A stretch of DNA of 31,292 nucleotides from Rhodobacterales bacterium UBA3080 (lineage in GTDB: Bacteria > Pseudomonadota > Alphaproteobacteria > Rhodobacterales > Rhodobacteraceae): positions 1-31,292 of the forward strand of contig DFBM01000199.1 of NCBI GenBank assembly GCA_002366645.1, read 5' to 3'. The position numbers were made by a program, and so were the translations under genes. Under the pieces are notes generated by a model that had not been told where the DNA came from, did no database searches, and saw nothing but the letters and a program-made list of their open reading frames with translations. The number at the start of each line of letters is the position of its first letter. The stretch's first letter is position 1. Positions 14,687 through 23,419 of this stretch are shown here, in pieces.

Positions 14687-15679
14687 ATGTCGGTAAAAAC
14701 CGGACCATTCGAGCAAATGCAAAGCGTACTCGCCGACGATATGGCCGCAGTCAACACGCTAATCCGTGCACGCATGGCCAGTGAACACGCCCCTCGAATT
14801 CCGGAAGTCACCGCCCATCTGGTCGAAGCCGGCGGTAAACGTCTGCGTCCTATGCTGACCTTGGCGACAGCGCGTATGTGTGGGTATGAGGGCGGCGATC
14901 ATGTCAAACTAGCCGCCACTGTCGAGTTTATCCACACAGCAACTTTACTGCATGACGACGTGGTCGATGAAAGTGGCCAGCGGCGCGGGAAGCCAACCGC
15001 CAATCTGCTGTGGGACAACAAGTCCTCGATTTTGGTCGGCGACTATCTATTCGCCCGCTCTTTCCAGTTGATGGTCGAAACCGGACGTCTGAGAGTTCTG
15101 GACATTTTGGCCAATGCATCCGCAGTTATAGCCGAGGGCGAAGTCTTACAGCTAACCGCCGCGCAAAATTTGGCCACGACCGAGGGAATTTATCTTCAGG
15201 TCGTGCGCGGCAAAACCGCTGCGCTTTTCGCGGCGGCTTGCGAAGTTGGCGGTGTGGTTGCCGATGCGCCTGAAGAACAGGTGGACGCCCTTCATGCATA
15301 CGGGGATGCACTCGGGATCAGTTTCCAGATCGTTGACGATTTGCTGGATTACGGCGGTGCGAGCGCCTCATTGGGTAAAAATACCGGTGACGATTTCCGC
15401 GAGCGAAAACTGACGATGCCCGTAATTCTCGCCATCGCAAAAGCGGAAACGATGGAGCGGGCATTCTGGGTGCGAACTATCGAGAAGGGCAAGCAAGAAG
15501 AAGGCGATCTTGAGCACGCCATGAAGCTTATGGCCAAACACGGAACACTCGAAGAAACCCGCAAAAAGGCGATGGATTGGGCCGACACGGCCAAATCGGC
15601 ACTGAAGCCTTTGCCTGATAGCGAACTAAGGGGCCTTCTCGAAGATTTGGCGGATTTTGTCGTCTCGCGGATCGTCTAG
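14687..15679 (+). CDS. Long-chain trans-polyprenyl diphosphate synthase (quinone side chain)
   Basis: Extends farnesyl or geranyl diphosphate with isopentenyl diphosphate to the 8-10-unit tail of ubiquinone. The ATG at 14687 is preferred because AGAGGAAG lies just upstream; an ATG at 14669 would add six residues. The resulting 330 residues fit the family. It has the substrate motif GGKRLRP (49-55), the first aspartate-rich motif LLHDDVVDES (Asp90, Asp91, Asp94), and the second motif QIVDDLLDY. Small residues ahead of the first motif and the overall length point to a long-chain IspB/SdsA-type product. The stop TAG interlocks with the stop of ispE within a shared CTAG. Confidence 0.93.
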   Translation: MSVKTGPFEQMQSVLADDMAAVNTLIRARMASEHAPRIPEVTAHLVEAGGKRLRPMLTLATARMCGYEGGDHVKLAATVEFIHTATLLHDDVVDESGQRRGKPTANLLWDNKSSILVGDYLFARSFQLMVETGRLRVLDILANASAVIAEGEVLQLTAAQNLATTEGIYLQVVRGKTAALFAAACEVGGVVADAPEEQVDALHAYGDALGISFQIVDDLLDYGGASASLGKNTGDDFRERKLTMPVILAIAKAETMERAFWVRTIEKGKQEEGDLEHAMKLMAKHGTLEETRKKAMDWADTAKSALKPLPDSELRGLLEDLADFVVSRIV

Positions 15680-16503
15680 ACTTCAGCCGAAACCACCCAC
15701 CAGTCTGGATGCTTTGCACCAAGCAATTGTGCCGCTGCTTCGGCATCTGATTTTGCGGCGTACAGCCCAAAACAGGTGCCACCCGAACCGCTCATCCGTG
15801 CGAGGGCACAGTTTGTGGTGGCGGCAATCTCCGTCAGGACCAGACTGATCGATGGGCAGATTTCCATCGCCGCCTCCTGCATATCATTTCGCTGCGCCCG
15901 CAGATATTTGAACAATGCTTCTGCATCAGTGAAACTTTCGGGCAGCTCGGACAATTCAGCGTTCTGGCGCGACTTCATCGATTTGAAAACCTTCGCGGTC
16001 TCCACAGGTTCACCCGCATTAACTAGCACGATCCAGAATTTGGGTAATTCCGGCAGGCTGGTCAAAACCTCGCCGATTCCTGACATCCGGACAGATTGTT
16101 GATCGATGCAAACCGGGATATCCGCCCCGAGTTCCGCCAATTTTTCGACAGATGGTATTTGGAGGTTCATGGTGCGCGACAACAAACGGATACAAGCTGC
16201 CGCGTCGGCGGAGCCACCACCAATTCCGGAGGCAACCGGCAGGTTTTTCTCAAGCGACAAATCAGCCCTCTGTACACCGAGCAGCCGCGCCGCACTTACA
16301 ACCAGATTGTCAGCGCCAGTGCCCAATGTATCCGCAAATGGACCCGTGATCTTCAGCGTCAACGCGTCCGCAGCCTCGGCCACAAGAGTGTCACCGATTG
16401 CAGGAAAAACAACCAGAGAATCCAGCAAATGCATCCCGTCATCTCGGCGACCTACGATGTGCAGGCATAGGTTAACCTTGGCGCGGGCCAGTTCCTTTGG
16501 CAT
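15676..16503 (-). CDS. ispE: 4-diphosphocytidyl-2-C-methyl-D-erythritol kinase
   Basis: ATP-dependent kinase of the non-mevalonate (MEP) isoprenoid route. 275 residues from the ATG at 16503, whose first base is the last base of the upstream TPR gene's stop (TGATG). It is a GHMP kinase with the catalytic lysine in ARAKVNLCLHIVGRRDDG (Lys9), the ATP loop PVASGIGGGSADAAA (about 89-103), the catalytic aspartate in LGADIPVCID (Asp127), and a C-terminal MSGSGGTCFGLY motif. It is the last gene of the etfD, TPR, ispE series and meets the polyprenyl synthase gene tail to tail: upstream and downstream isoprenoid enzymes in a convergent pair. Confidence 0.96.
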   Translation of the reverse strand: MPKELARAKVNLCLHIVGRRDDGMHLLDSLVVFPAIGDTLVAEAADALTLKITGPFADTLGTGADNLVVSAARLLGVQRADLSLEKNLPVASGIGGGSADAAACIRLLSRTMNLQIPSVEKLAELGADIPVCIDQQSVRMSGIGEVLTSLPELPKFWIVLVNAGEPVETAKVFKSMKSRQNAELSELPESFTDAEALFKYLRAQRNDMQEAAMEICPSISLVLTEIAATTNCALARMSGSGGTCFGLYAAKSDAEAAAQLLGAKHPDWWVVSAEV

Positions 16504-18185
16504 CACTCGCTTTTTTCTTCCTCAAGTACAACATCAAGCCCGACTTCCAGCTTGCGCTTGATCCGTTCAAGATCAACTTCGGTCGGGTCAAAAGAGATCG
16601 CACGACGCCACTGGAATTGGGCCTCTAGTTTACGGCCCACCATCCAGAAAACATCTCCGAGGTGATCGTTAACAATCGGATCTACGGGTAGCAATTCGAC
16701 GGCACGCACCATCGGTGCAACCGCCTCTTCGAATTTGCCAAGACGATACAAAACCCAGCCAAGTGAATCTGTGATATAGCCGTTAGCCGGCATCCCCTCG
16801 ACCGCCGTTTCGATCATATCAAGAGCTTCCTCGAACTTGATTCCCATTTCGATATAGGAGTATCCCAGATAGTTCAGAACGAACGGCTGGTCTGGCGAAA
16901 GTTCTAAAGCGCGGAAAAAGTCCGCTTCGGCGGCGGGCCAGTCCTCCAAACGCTCAAGGCTTATCCCACGCGTATAGAAAAGAACCCAGTGCCGAGGTTC
17001 GAAAACGTTAACGTTATCGATCGCACGGGAATAGGCCGCCGCGGCGTCTTCGAAATTCTCCACACCGCGGTAAATATCGCCGAGTGCGTTCAGTACCAGT
17101 ACATCTTCCGGAAACTGGTCGGCCAATTCCAAAAGTACATCGGTTGCACTTTCCGTGTCGCCGCCTTCGCGCAGCGCTTCGGCACGTCCAATCTGGGCGT
17201 CAACGAAAAGCGAGGAACTTTCAGGAACGCGTGCATATGCTTCACTCGCTAACCTGTGTTGGCCCTCTAACTCAAGAATACTCGCAACAACCATCGTCGC
17301 GTCAGCCAGTTCAGGGCGGAGTTGCTGTGCGAGACGGGCGTAAAAAAGAGCCGTGCGATCTGGCTCCCCACGGCTGAGGGCTTCGGCCATGGTAACGAAG
17401 GCCTCGGCCATGCCATACGCCGGACTTTTCACTTGCGTGAAACTGAAAATCTTACCACCCGCAACTTCCTCACGAAGCGTCAGTAGCTGCGCATCATTGA
17501 ACCCCCGCGCTATGGAATCGTCGAGAACCTGTAAGGCAGCGTCCTGCTCACCGAGCTCCGACAACACTTCAACATGCACGACAATACTATCGCGGTTGAG
17601 GTGAAGTGGCCCATTTTCATCGCCATTAAAAATTTCTGCTGCTGCCTCAAAATCACCAAGATACGCATATGCCAAACCCTTGTGATACTGGCCCATTAAC
17701 GCAATTGTCGAATTTTCAGTGATATCGTCGAAAGCTTCGAGCTCGTCTTCTTTATCACCCGCGCCTACTGTCAACCAAGCGTTCAACAGCCCCCATAGCA
17801 TTGGCGACAATTGCTCGTCAGTTTCAGGTAACAAAGCCCGAGCTTCTTCAAACTTGCCTCGGGAGGCGAGGTCAGTAAGCAATACAAGATCGACAAAAAT
17901 ATCCTGTTCTTCGCCGGACTGCATAACGGTTGCGATTCCTGCTGCCGACGAAAAATCCCCTGCCGTTAAGAAAGAAACCAGCGCCCGTCGTTTTAGCAGA
18001 GCATTTTCCGGGTCCGCGATCATCGCCTTCACGTAATAACTCGCAGCTGTATCAAAACTGCCCGCGTCAAAGGCTTGGCTCGCCGCCAGATACGGCCCCG
18101 CAAGACCCTGTGAAACTGCGGGTGTCACCACAGCGGTTGCCAGTGACAAGCCAATCGAAATCGCTTTGATAAAGCCTTTATCCAT
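16503..18185 (-). CDS. Exported tetratricopeptide-repeat protein
   Basis: 560 residues with an N-terminal signal peptide (MDKGFIKAISIGLSLATAVV, cleavage after about residue 25, PAVSQG). A solenoid of TPR-type helix pairs follows over nearly the whole length. Recognisable units include EDAAAAYSRAIDNVN, AEADFFRALELSPDQPFVLNY and FEEAVAPMVRAVELLPVDP. No cysteine sits at the signal end, so it is periplasmic rather than lipidated. Such proteins act as scaffolds; the partner is unknown. A TPR protein between ETF-QO and ispE is a conserved order in Rhodobacterales as far as I recall. It overlaps the ispE start by one base and lies 131 bases after etfD. Confidence 0.9.
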   Translation of the reverse strand: MDKGFIKAISIGLSLATAVVTPAVSQGLAGPYLAASQAFDAGSFDTAASYYVKAMIADPENALLKRRALVSFLTAGDFSSAAGIATVMQSGEEQDIFVDLVLLTDLASRGKFEEARALLPETDEQLSPMLWGLLNAWLTVGAGDKEDELEAFDDITENSTIALMGQYHKGLAYAYLGDFEAAAEIFNGDENGPLHLNRDSIVVHVEVLSELGEQDAALQVLDDSIARGFNDAQLLTLREEVAGGKIFSFTQVKSPAYGMAEAFVTMAEALSRGEPDRTALFYARLAQQLRPELADATMVVASILELEGQHRLASEAYARVPESSSLFVDAQIGRAEALREGGDTESATDVLLELADQFPEDVLVLNALGDIYRGVENFEDAAAAYSRAIDNVNVFEPRHWVLFYTRGISLERLEDWPAAEADFFRALELSPDQPFVLNYLGYSYIEMGIKFEEALDMIETAVEGMPANGYITDSLGWVLYRLGKFEEAVAPMVRAVELLPVDPIVNDHLGDVFWMVGRKLEAQFQWRRAISFDPTEVDLERIKRKLEVGLDVVLEEEKSE

Positions 18186-18288
18186 GCAGTGGATGCTCCC
18201 GAGATATTCATTGCGTTCGCGTGAACGTAAGTGCCCCGCGTGGATGATGCAATCACTACCCTTGGAATGGTTATCAATTGTGATCGGA

Positions 18289-18307
18289 CCGAGGGCTAAG
18301 CCCTCGG
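18289..18307 (-). terminator. Perfect hairpin after etfD
   Basis: CCGAGGGC (18289-18296) and GCCCTCGG (18300-18307) form an 8-bp GC-rich stem with a three-base loop. It lies nine bases beyond the etfD stop codon on the minus strand. It lacks a T run, so termination may be weak or Rho-assisted; it probably attenuates read-through into the TPR gene. Confidence 0.6.
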
Positions 18308-18316
18308 CGGTGGTTG

Positions 18317-19972
18317 CTACATGTTAGGGTAATTTGGGCCTTCGCCGCCTTGAGGCGTTACCCAAGTGATGTTCTGGCTCGGGTCTTTGATGTCGCAGGT
18401 TTTACAGTGAACGCAGTTTTGCGAATTGATCTGGAACCGTGGGTTCGAGCCATCTTCGTCACGCAAAATCTCGTAAACTCCAGCAGGGCAATAACGCTGC
18501 GCTGGTTCCGCATATTCCGGCAAGTTGACGTTCACCGGAATATTCGGATCGGCCAAAACGAGGTGACAGGGTTGCTCCTCCGCATGGTTCGTTGCGGAAA
18601 AGCTTACATTGGTCAGGCGGTCAAAACTTAGCTTCCCGTCTGGCTTCGGATACTCAAGAACCTTGTGATCCGCTGCTTTTCCGGTAGCCGCCGCATCGGT
18701 TTTATCGTGCTTCAGCGTGCCAAAAGGGTTCCAGCCGGTAAGATTCGCTACCCACATGTCGAAACCGCCGAGCGCCAGCGAGGCCACCAGTCCAAATTTG
18801 GACCACAGCGGTTTAACATTCCGCACCCGCTTCAGGTCCTTGGCGATTGGCCCCGACATCACATCCGCACCGTAAGCGGTCAGTTCGTCGCCCGAGCGTC
18901 CCGCTTGAATTGCTTCAAAGGCCGCCTCCGCTGCCGCTTTGCCCGAAAACATCGCATTGTGGTTGCCCTTAATCCGCGGCACATTCATGAAGCCGGCCGA
19001 ACATCCGAGTAGCGCTCCGCCAGGGAAGGCAAGTTTGGGTATCGACTGCCAACCACCCTCGGTAATCGCACGCGCGCCATAAGCAACCCGTTTTCCGCCT
19101 TCCAGTGTCTTTGCGATATCGGGATGGTGCTTGAAGCGCTGGAATTCCATGTAAGGGAAGAGATGCGGGTTCTTGTAATTCAGGTGAACGACAAATCCGA
19201 CAAAGACCTGATTGTTTTCCAGATGATACACAAACGAACCACCTCCCGCATTACCGCCGAGCGGCCAACCCATTGTGTGGGTTACCTGACCGAGCTTATG
19301 GTTCTCCGGTTTGACTTCCCAGATCTCTTTCATGCCTAAGCCATACTTCTGAACATCGGATCCCGATTGTAGGTCGTATTTTGCTATAACTTGTTTGGAT
19401 AGGCTGCCCCGCACCCCTTCTGACAGGAATACATATTTTCCATACAACTCCATCCCCGGTTCGTAATTCGGGCCGGTAGACCCGTCGGGCTCTTTGCCAA
19501 ATTCGCCAGCAACAACGCCCTTAACTTCGCCGTTCTCGCCATAGACCAGCTCGGAACAAGCCATTCCCGGGAAAATCTCGACGCCCATCGCCTCGGCTTG
19601 TTCCGCCATCCAGTGACAAACGTTTGCCATGGAAACAATGTAGTTGCCGTGATTGCTCATCAGCGGTGGCATCGGGAAGTTCGGGATACGAACCGAACCG
19701 CCCTCGCCTAACATCAAAAACCTGTCTTCGGTGACTTCGGTTTTGATAGGCGCACCCTTCTCTTTCCAGTCTGGAATCAAGGCGTTCAAACCGCTCGGAT
19801 CCAGCACAGCACCCGATAGAATATGCGCGCCCACTTCCGATCCTTTTTCCAGAACCACCACATTGATGTCGGCATCTAGCTGTTTCAACCGGATTGCCGC
19901 CGAAAGACCAGCGGGACCGGCTCCGACAATAACGACATCATATTCCATCGATTCGCGTTCAATCTCCGACAT
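18317..19972 (-). CDS. etfD: Electron transfer flavoprotein-ubiquinone oxidoreductase
   Basis: Passes electrons from reduced ETF (fatty acid, amino acid and choline-derivative oxidation) to ubiquinone at the inner membrane. 551 residues, normal length. The N-terminal FAD site is DVVIVGAGPAGLSAA (12-26) followed by the acidic strand end VVLEKG. The C-terminal [4Fe-4S] ligands are Cys495 (CPAGVYE) and Cys520, Cys523, Cys526 (NCVHCKTC). The family's hydrophobic quinone-binding segment lies between them and the FAD domain. It heads the minus-strand series etfD, TPR, ispE and is followed by a hairpin. It diverges from greA over 192 bases in which I recognise no further gene. Confidence 0.97.
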   Translation of the reverse strand: MSEIERESMEYDVVIVGAGPAGLSAAIRLKQLDADINVVVLEKGSEVGAHILSGAVLDPSGLNALIPDWKEKGAPIKTEVTEDRFLMLGEGGSVRIPNFPMPPLMSNHGNYIVSMANVCHWMAEQAEAMGVEIFPGMACSELVYGENGEVKGVVAGEFGKEPDGSTGPNYEPGMELYGKYVFLSEGVRGSLSKQVIAKYDLQSGSDVQKYGLGMKEIWEVKPENHKLGQVTHTMGWPLGGNAGGGSFVYHLENNQVFVGFVVHLNYKNPHLFPYMEFQRFKHHPDIAKTLEGGKRVAYGARAITEGGWQSIPKLAFPGGALLGCSAGFMNVPRIKGNHNAMFSGKAAAEAAFEAIQAGRSGDELTAYGADVMSGPIAKDLKRVRNVKPLWSKFGLVASLALGGFDMWVANLTGWNPFGTLKHDKTDAAATGKAADHKVLEYPKPDGKLSFDRLTNVSFSATNHAEEQPCHLVLADPNIPVNVNLPEYAEPAQRYCPAGVYEILRDEDGSNPRFQINSQNCVHCKTCDIKDPSQNITWVTPQGGEGPNYPNM

Positions 19973-20164
19973 GCTGTCATTCCTTTGGTCCGTGGCGCAC
20001 CCGCGCGTTAATTTGTTGTTATATGCCTACCCCAGCCGCCCCGAACAGGTCAATCAGGACGCTACGCAAATACCACCGGTTTGGCGGATATTGCTTGAAG
20101 TAAGCAGCGCGGAAACCTATGTTCTTCCGAAGATAAATTAAAATGTCCCGGACCGGAGAATATT

Positions 20165-20635
20165 ATGGAAAAGATCCCTTTGACAGCCAAAGGTTTCGCG
20201 AAGCTCGACGCAGAACTCAAAGTTCTTAAAACCGAGCGGCGCCCTGCCGTAATCCGTGCCATCGCCGAAGCTCGCGAACATGGTGATCTGTCTGAAAACG
20301 CAGAATATCATGCCGCCCGCGAAGAACAGAGCCACATTGAAGGGCGCGTCAAGGAACTGGAAGGCATCATCAGCCTCGCAGACGTGATTGACGTGCATAA
20401 ACTGTCCGGCAGCATAAAGTTTGGCGCGACTGTGCATCTGGTCGACGAAAACACAGACGTCGAGAAAACCTACCAGATCGTTGGCGAGCCCGAGGCCGAC
20501 ATCGAGGCAAACCTCCTGAACCTCAAATCCCCGCTTGCCCGCGCCCTGATTGGCAAGGAAGAAGGCGACAGCATCGAGGTTCGCACCCCCGGCGGCGAAA
20601 AGTCTTACGAAATTCTGTCAGTTCGGTATATCTAG
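20165..20635 (+). CDS. greA: Transcription elongation factor GreA
   Basis: 156 residues. Rescues backtracked RNA polymerase by stimulating transcript cleavage through the secondary channel. The N-terminal antiparallel coiled coil (residues about 1-75) carries the functional acidic tip, AREHGDLSENAEYHAAREEQ. The C-terminal FKBP-like domain includes FGATVHLVDE and SPLARALIGKEEGD, followed by the typical ending SYEILSVRYI. The length is standard (157-158). The ribosome site GGAG lies 7 bases before the ATG at 20165. It is followed after 29 bases by a membrane protein gene of unknown function. Confidence 0.97.
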   Translation: MEKIPLTAKGFAKLDAELKVLKTERRPAVIRAIAEAREHGDLSENAEYHAAREEQSHIEGRVKELEGIISLADVIDVHKLSGSIKFGATVHLVDENTDVEKTYQIVGEPEADIEANLLNLKSPLARALIGKEEGDSIEVRTPGGEKSYEILSVRYI

Positions 20636-20664
20636 GGTTTAGAACCACAGATAAGGAACCGCGC

Positions 20665-21663
20665 GTGCTCGGCCCACTGGAAAAATTATCGCCCCGCTCC
20701 GTATTCGAGGGGCGCGAGATCGTCGTCGCCACAATTCTATCGGTGGTCTGGCTAATTCTGCTCGCCGGTTACGGTGCCGGCTACTTCGGGCTTCTGGGCG
20801 ATATCGCCGAACCACGCGACGCAGCTTTTCTGGAAATCATGTTCTTCCTGATCGTATTGGTTCTGCCGCTATCTTTTGTCTGGTTGGGATCAGCCCTGAT
20901 ACGCCGCAGCTTTCAAATTCAGGACGAAGCCCGCAGGCTGGAACGCGAAGTGCGGGAACTTCAGTCCTCGGGCAGCGCCCAATCACAAGCCGGAGTTTCC
21001 CAGCCACGCATCAAAGACAACAGGGTAGAGACCCTGCAAAAGCGTGTAACCGAGATGTCTAACCATCTTAAACAAATGGAAACGACGATTACTTCGGTCA
21101 GGCAGATGCAGGCCGCTATGCAAACACAAGTCTCGCCAAACCGCGAACCAGACACCTCAGTTGCGCCACCGATACCAGAGCCGGCTGAGCCGATTCTGGA
21201 TTGGCCGAACATGCTTCTCGCTTTGAACTTCCCGAGGGACGAAAAAGACGCCGAAGGTTTTCGGGCATTGCGCATTGCCAAACGCGACGAAAACGCCGGG
21301 CGTCTGTTACGTGCAGCAGAGGATATGCTGAACCTTTTGGCACAAGAAGGCATCTACATGGACGACCTGCGTCCGACTATCGCGCCTGCCTATGACTGGC
21401 GCAATTTTGCCGAAGGCACCCGTGGTAGCGACGTCGCCAGCGTCGGCGGGATTATCGCCCCCGAAGCGATGGAGCGCATCAAGGCACGTGAAAAAAACGA
21501 CCAGATATTTAAAGACACGTCTCTCTACTTCCTGCGCCGCTTCGACATAATGTTGAAATCCTTCGTCGAAGGGGCAAGCGACGGGCAAATCCAGCAACTT
21601 GCCGATACACGCACAGGTCGCGCCTTCATGCTGCTTGGTCGCGCTGCCGGTATGTTTGGCTGA
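20665..21663 (+). CDS. Unknown membrane protein: two helices, coiled coil, conserved-looking C-terminal domain
   Basis: 332 residues from a GTG at 20665, with AAGGA 7 bases upstream. I do not recognise a named family. Two membrane helices lie at about residues 18-45 and 52-80. They are followed by a heptad-like region (about 85-145: QDEARRLEREVRELQ and LQKRVTEMSNHLKQME), a proline-rich linker (about 160-180), and a helical C-terminal domain of about 150 residues. Motifs in that domain include DWPNMLLALNFPRDEKD, AGRLLRAAEDMLNLLAQ and RTGRAFMLLGRAAGMFG. The topology suggests an inner-membrane anchor with a cytoplasmic domain. It is probably co-transcribed with greA and ends six bases from the moeA stop codon. 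Confidence 0.8.
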   Translation: MLGPLEKLSPRSVFEGREIVVATILSVVWLILLAGYGAGYFGLLGDIAEPRDAAFLEIMFFLIVLVLPLSFVWLGSALIRRSFQIQDEARRLEREVRELQSSGSAQSQAGVSQPRIKDNRVETLQKRVTEMSNHLKQMETTITSVRQMQAAMQTQVSPNREPDTSVAPPIPEPAEPILDWPNMLLALNFPRDEKDAEGFRALRIAKRDENAGRLLRAAEDMLNLLAQEGIYMDDLRPTIAPAYDWRNFAEGTRGSDVASVGGIIAPEAMERIKAREKNDQIFKDTSLYFLRRFDIMLKSFVEGASDGQIQQLADTRTGRAFMLLGRAAGMFG

Positions 21664-21669
21664 TAAGGC

Positions 21670-22929
21670 TTACAGCCCGAATTCAGAGAACGGGTAGTAT
21701 TTCACCGGATCGCTTGGCGATATCGTCCGGCCTTCGTCTTCCAATTCGACCAGTCCATCAGCCCAGCTCAATCCCGAAATCCGGCCGCTGCCTTCGCTTT
21801 TAAAGACCTCGGCTTGCCCGTCAGTATTCATTCGGGCGCGCAAATACTCACGCCTACCAGGCTTTTTGTTTTTGCTAAACGCCGCCGGTAATACAAGCGC
21901 ACGAGGCTCCGCCCAGCCAGCCCCGCTAAGCTCCAACAATGTCGGGCGGGCAAATACAAGCGCAGTCACAAAAGCCGCAACCGGATTACCCGGCAGGCCA
22001 AATACCGGAACACCCTCCCACATCGCCAAAGCCAAGGGGCGACCGGGTTTGATCGCTACACGCCAAAGGTTCAACGTGCCGGACGCCTGCAATGCTGCGG
22101 AAATGTGGTCCTCGTCGCCCGCCGAAGCCCCGCCGGATGTAAGAATAACATCCGCCTCCGCAGCACCACGCGACAACATCGTTTTAACCATATCCGCGTC
22201 ATCACGAACATGCCCGAGATCAACCGGCTCCATTCCCCAACGCCGCACGAGATCGAGCAGCATCGGGCGATTGGCATCGTAAATTTGATGCGGCGCTACC
22301 TCCTCACCGACTTGTCGCAACTCGTCGCCAGTCGATAATACCGCTACGCGCAAAGGCTTGCGGGCCGACACAGTGTCAACACCCACCGCCGCCAATAATC
22401 CCAGATCCTGAGGTTGCAAAATTCGCCCCGCCGGAAGAACTTGATCTTCCAGGGTGACATCCTCCCCCACAGGCCGCACATTCGCGCCCTTTTTCAAGCC
22501 GGTGCCGAATTTCAAAGTTCCGTCTTCAATGGTTACGTCTTCTTCCAAGACGATCGTATCGATACCTTCCGGCACCATCGCACCGGTCAAAATCCGTAGA
22601 GCCATTCCCGCCGGAACCACCCCATCAAACGGTCCTCCCGCCGCAGACCTTCCTTCGGCCAGAGGCAAGGCTTGCGCCCCTTCAACGAGGGAGGCATGCG
22701 CAAAACCATACCCGTCGACTGCCGAGTTAGCATAAGGCGGACTTGCCCGATTGGGCGAAACGGCAGCGGCCAAAACGCGGCCACCGGCTGCGACGGTCGG
22801 AACGGGCTCAATGCCCGTTACGGGCGTCACCCGTGATCGAAGGTTTGATAGCGCTTCGTCAACGGGTGTCCAGTGAACTCCGGGCGGTAAGGCAAAACAG
22901 TCGTTGGATAGTTTCGGCGCGTTACTCAA
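21670..22929 (-). CDS. moeA: Molybdopterin molybdenumtransferase
   Basis: Inserts molybdate into adenylated molybdopterin. The start is a TTG at 22929: AAGGAGG lies six bases upstream, no ATG is nearby, and the 419 residues (LSNAPKLSND...) then match MoeA length; the longer ATG-started frame would run back into mobB. Motifs in order are ANSAVDGYG (about 67-75), ILTGAMVPEGIDTIV, STGDEL, LTSGGASAGDEDH and KPGRPLALA followed by FGLPGNPVAAF. Domain II, III and IV elements are therefore present. The start overlaps the mobB stop by eight bases. It is the last gene of fdhD-mobA-mobB-moeA and converges on the greA-linked gene. Confidence 0.95.
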   Translation of the reverse strand: MSNAPKLSNDCFALPPGVHWTPVDEALSNLRSRVTPVTGIEPVPTVAAGGRVLAAAVSPNRASPPYANSAVDGYGFAHASLVEGAQALPLAEGRSAAGGPFDGVVPAGMALRILTGAMVPEGIDTIVLEEDVTIEDGTLKFGTGLKKGANVRPVGEDVTLEDQVLPAGRILQPQDLGLLAAVGVDTVSARKPLRVAVLSTGDELRQVGEEVAPHQIYDANRPMLLDLVRRWGMEPVDLGHVRDDADMVKTMLSRGAAEADVILTSGGASAGDEDHISAALQASGTLNLWRVAIKPGRPLALAMWEGVPVFGLPGNPVAAFVTALVFARPTLLELSGAGWAEPRALVLPAAFSKNKKPGRREYLRARMNTDGQAEVFKSEGSGRISGLSWADGLVELEDEGRTISPSDPVKYYPFSEFGL

Positions 22930-23419
22930 GCCCAACCTCCTTAAGGATATAGCTCGCAATTCCCGCAACATCATCCAGATCAAACTGTGGCACCGACAAC
23001 CCCTCGACCGCATAATTAGAAGCCACGGCAGTGATCGTCTCATCCTCGCTGGACAACAGCCCCTGCTTTGTCTCTGCCCGATGCGCCTCGACTTTGGCGT
23101 GACTGTCGCGCTTGTATCCCTCAATCAGAACTAGATCGACAGGTGCCAGTTTCTCCAAAAACTCGTTCAGAGGCGGCTCAACATTGTTACGGATTTCATG
23201 CATCAGCGCCCAACGGTTGCGGCTCGCCAGCAATACCTCGTTGGCTCCCGCGGAACGGTGGCGAAAGCTGTCTTTCCCCTCGTGATCCACGTCGAATGTA
23301 TGGTGCGCATGCTTGACCGTCGAAACCGAAAAACCCCTCCCCGTTATCTCGATCACCAAGCGCTCGACCAATGTTGTTTTGCCCGAGTTTTTCCACCCGA
23401 CAATCCCGTAAACCTTCAT
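22922..23419 (-). CDS. mobB: Molybdopterin-guanine dinucleotide biosynthesis protein MobB
   Basis: 165-residue GTP-binding P-loop protein that assists MobA in forming the guanine-dinucleotide form of molybdenum cofactor. The Walker A motif is GWKNSGKTTL (8-17). Further markers are VSTVKHAHHTFDVDHEGKDS (conserved histidines and aspartate), FRHRSAGA, and DLVLIEGYKRD (Walker B-like LIEG). The length is normal. The ATG overlaps the mobA stop by ATGA, and the stop overlaps the moeA start, so the whole run is translationally coupled. Confidence 0.95.
   Translation of the reverse strand: MKVYGIVGWKNSGKTTLVERLVIEITGRGFSVSTVKHAHHTFDVDHEGKDSFRHRSAGANEVLLASRNRWALMHEIRNNVEPPLNEFLEKLAPVDLVLIEGYKRDSHAKVEAHRAETKQGLLSSEDETITAVASNYAVEGLSVPQFDLDDVAGIASYILKEVGLE

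Noticed and set aside
18421..18445. A GGGTTCGA string that resembles a tRNA T-loop
   Set aside because: It lies inside etfD coding sequence and no cloverleaf can be drawn around it; no tRNA gene was found in the window.
19973..20164. The etfD/greA divergent spacer as a possible small-RNA or gene location
   Set aside because: I see no hairpin with a T tract, no ribosome site with a credible frame, and no repeat; it is probably just two promoters.
22930..23124. N-terminal extension of moeA from an upstream ATG
   Set aside because: It overlaps mobB in another frame, and the extra 65 residues do not look like MoeA. The TTG at 22929 has an ideal ribosome site.
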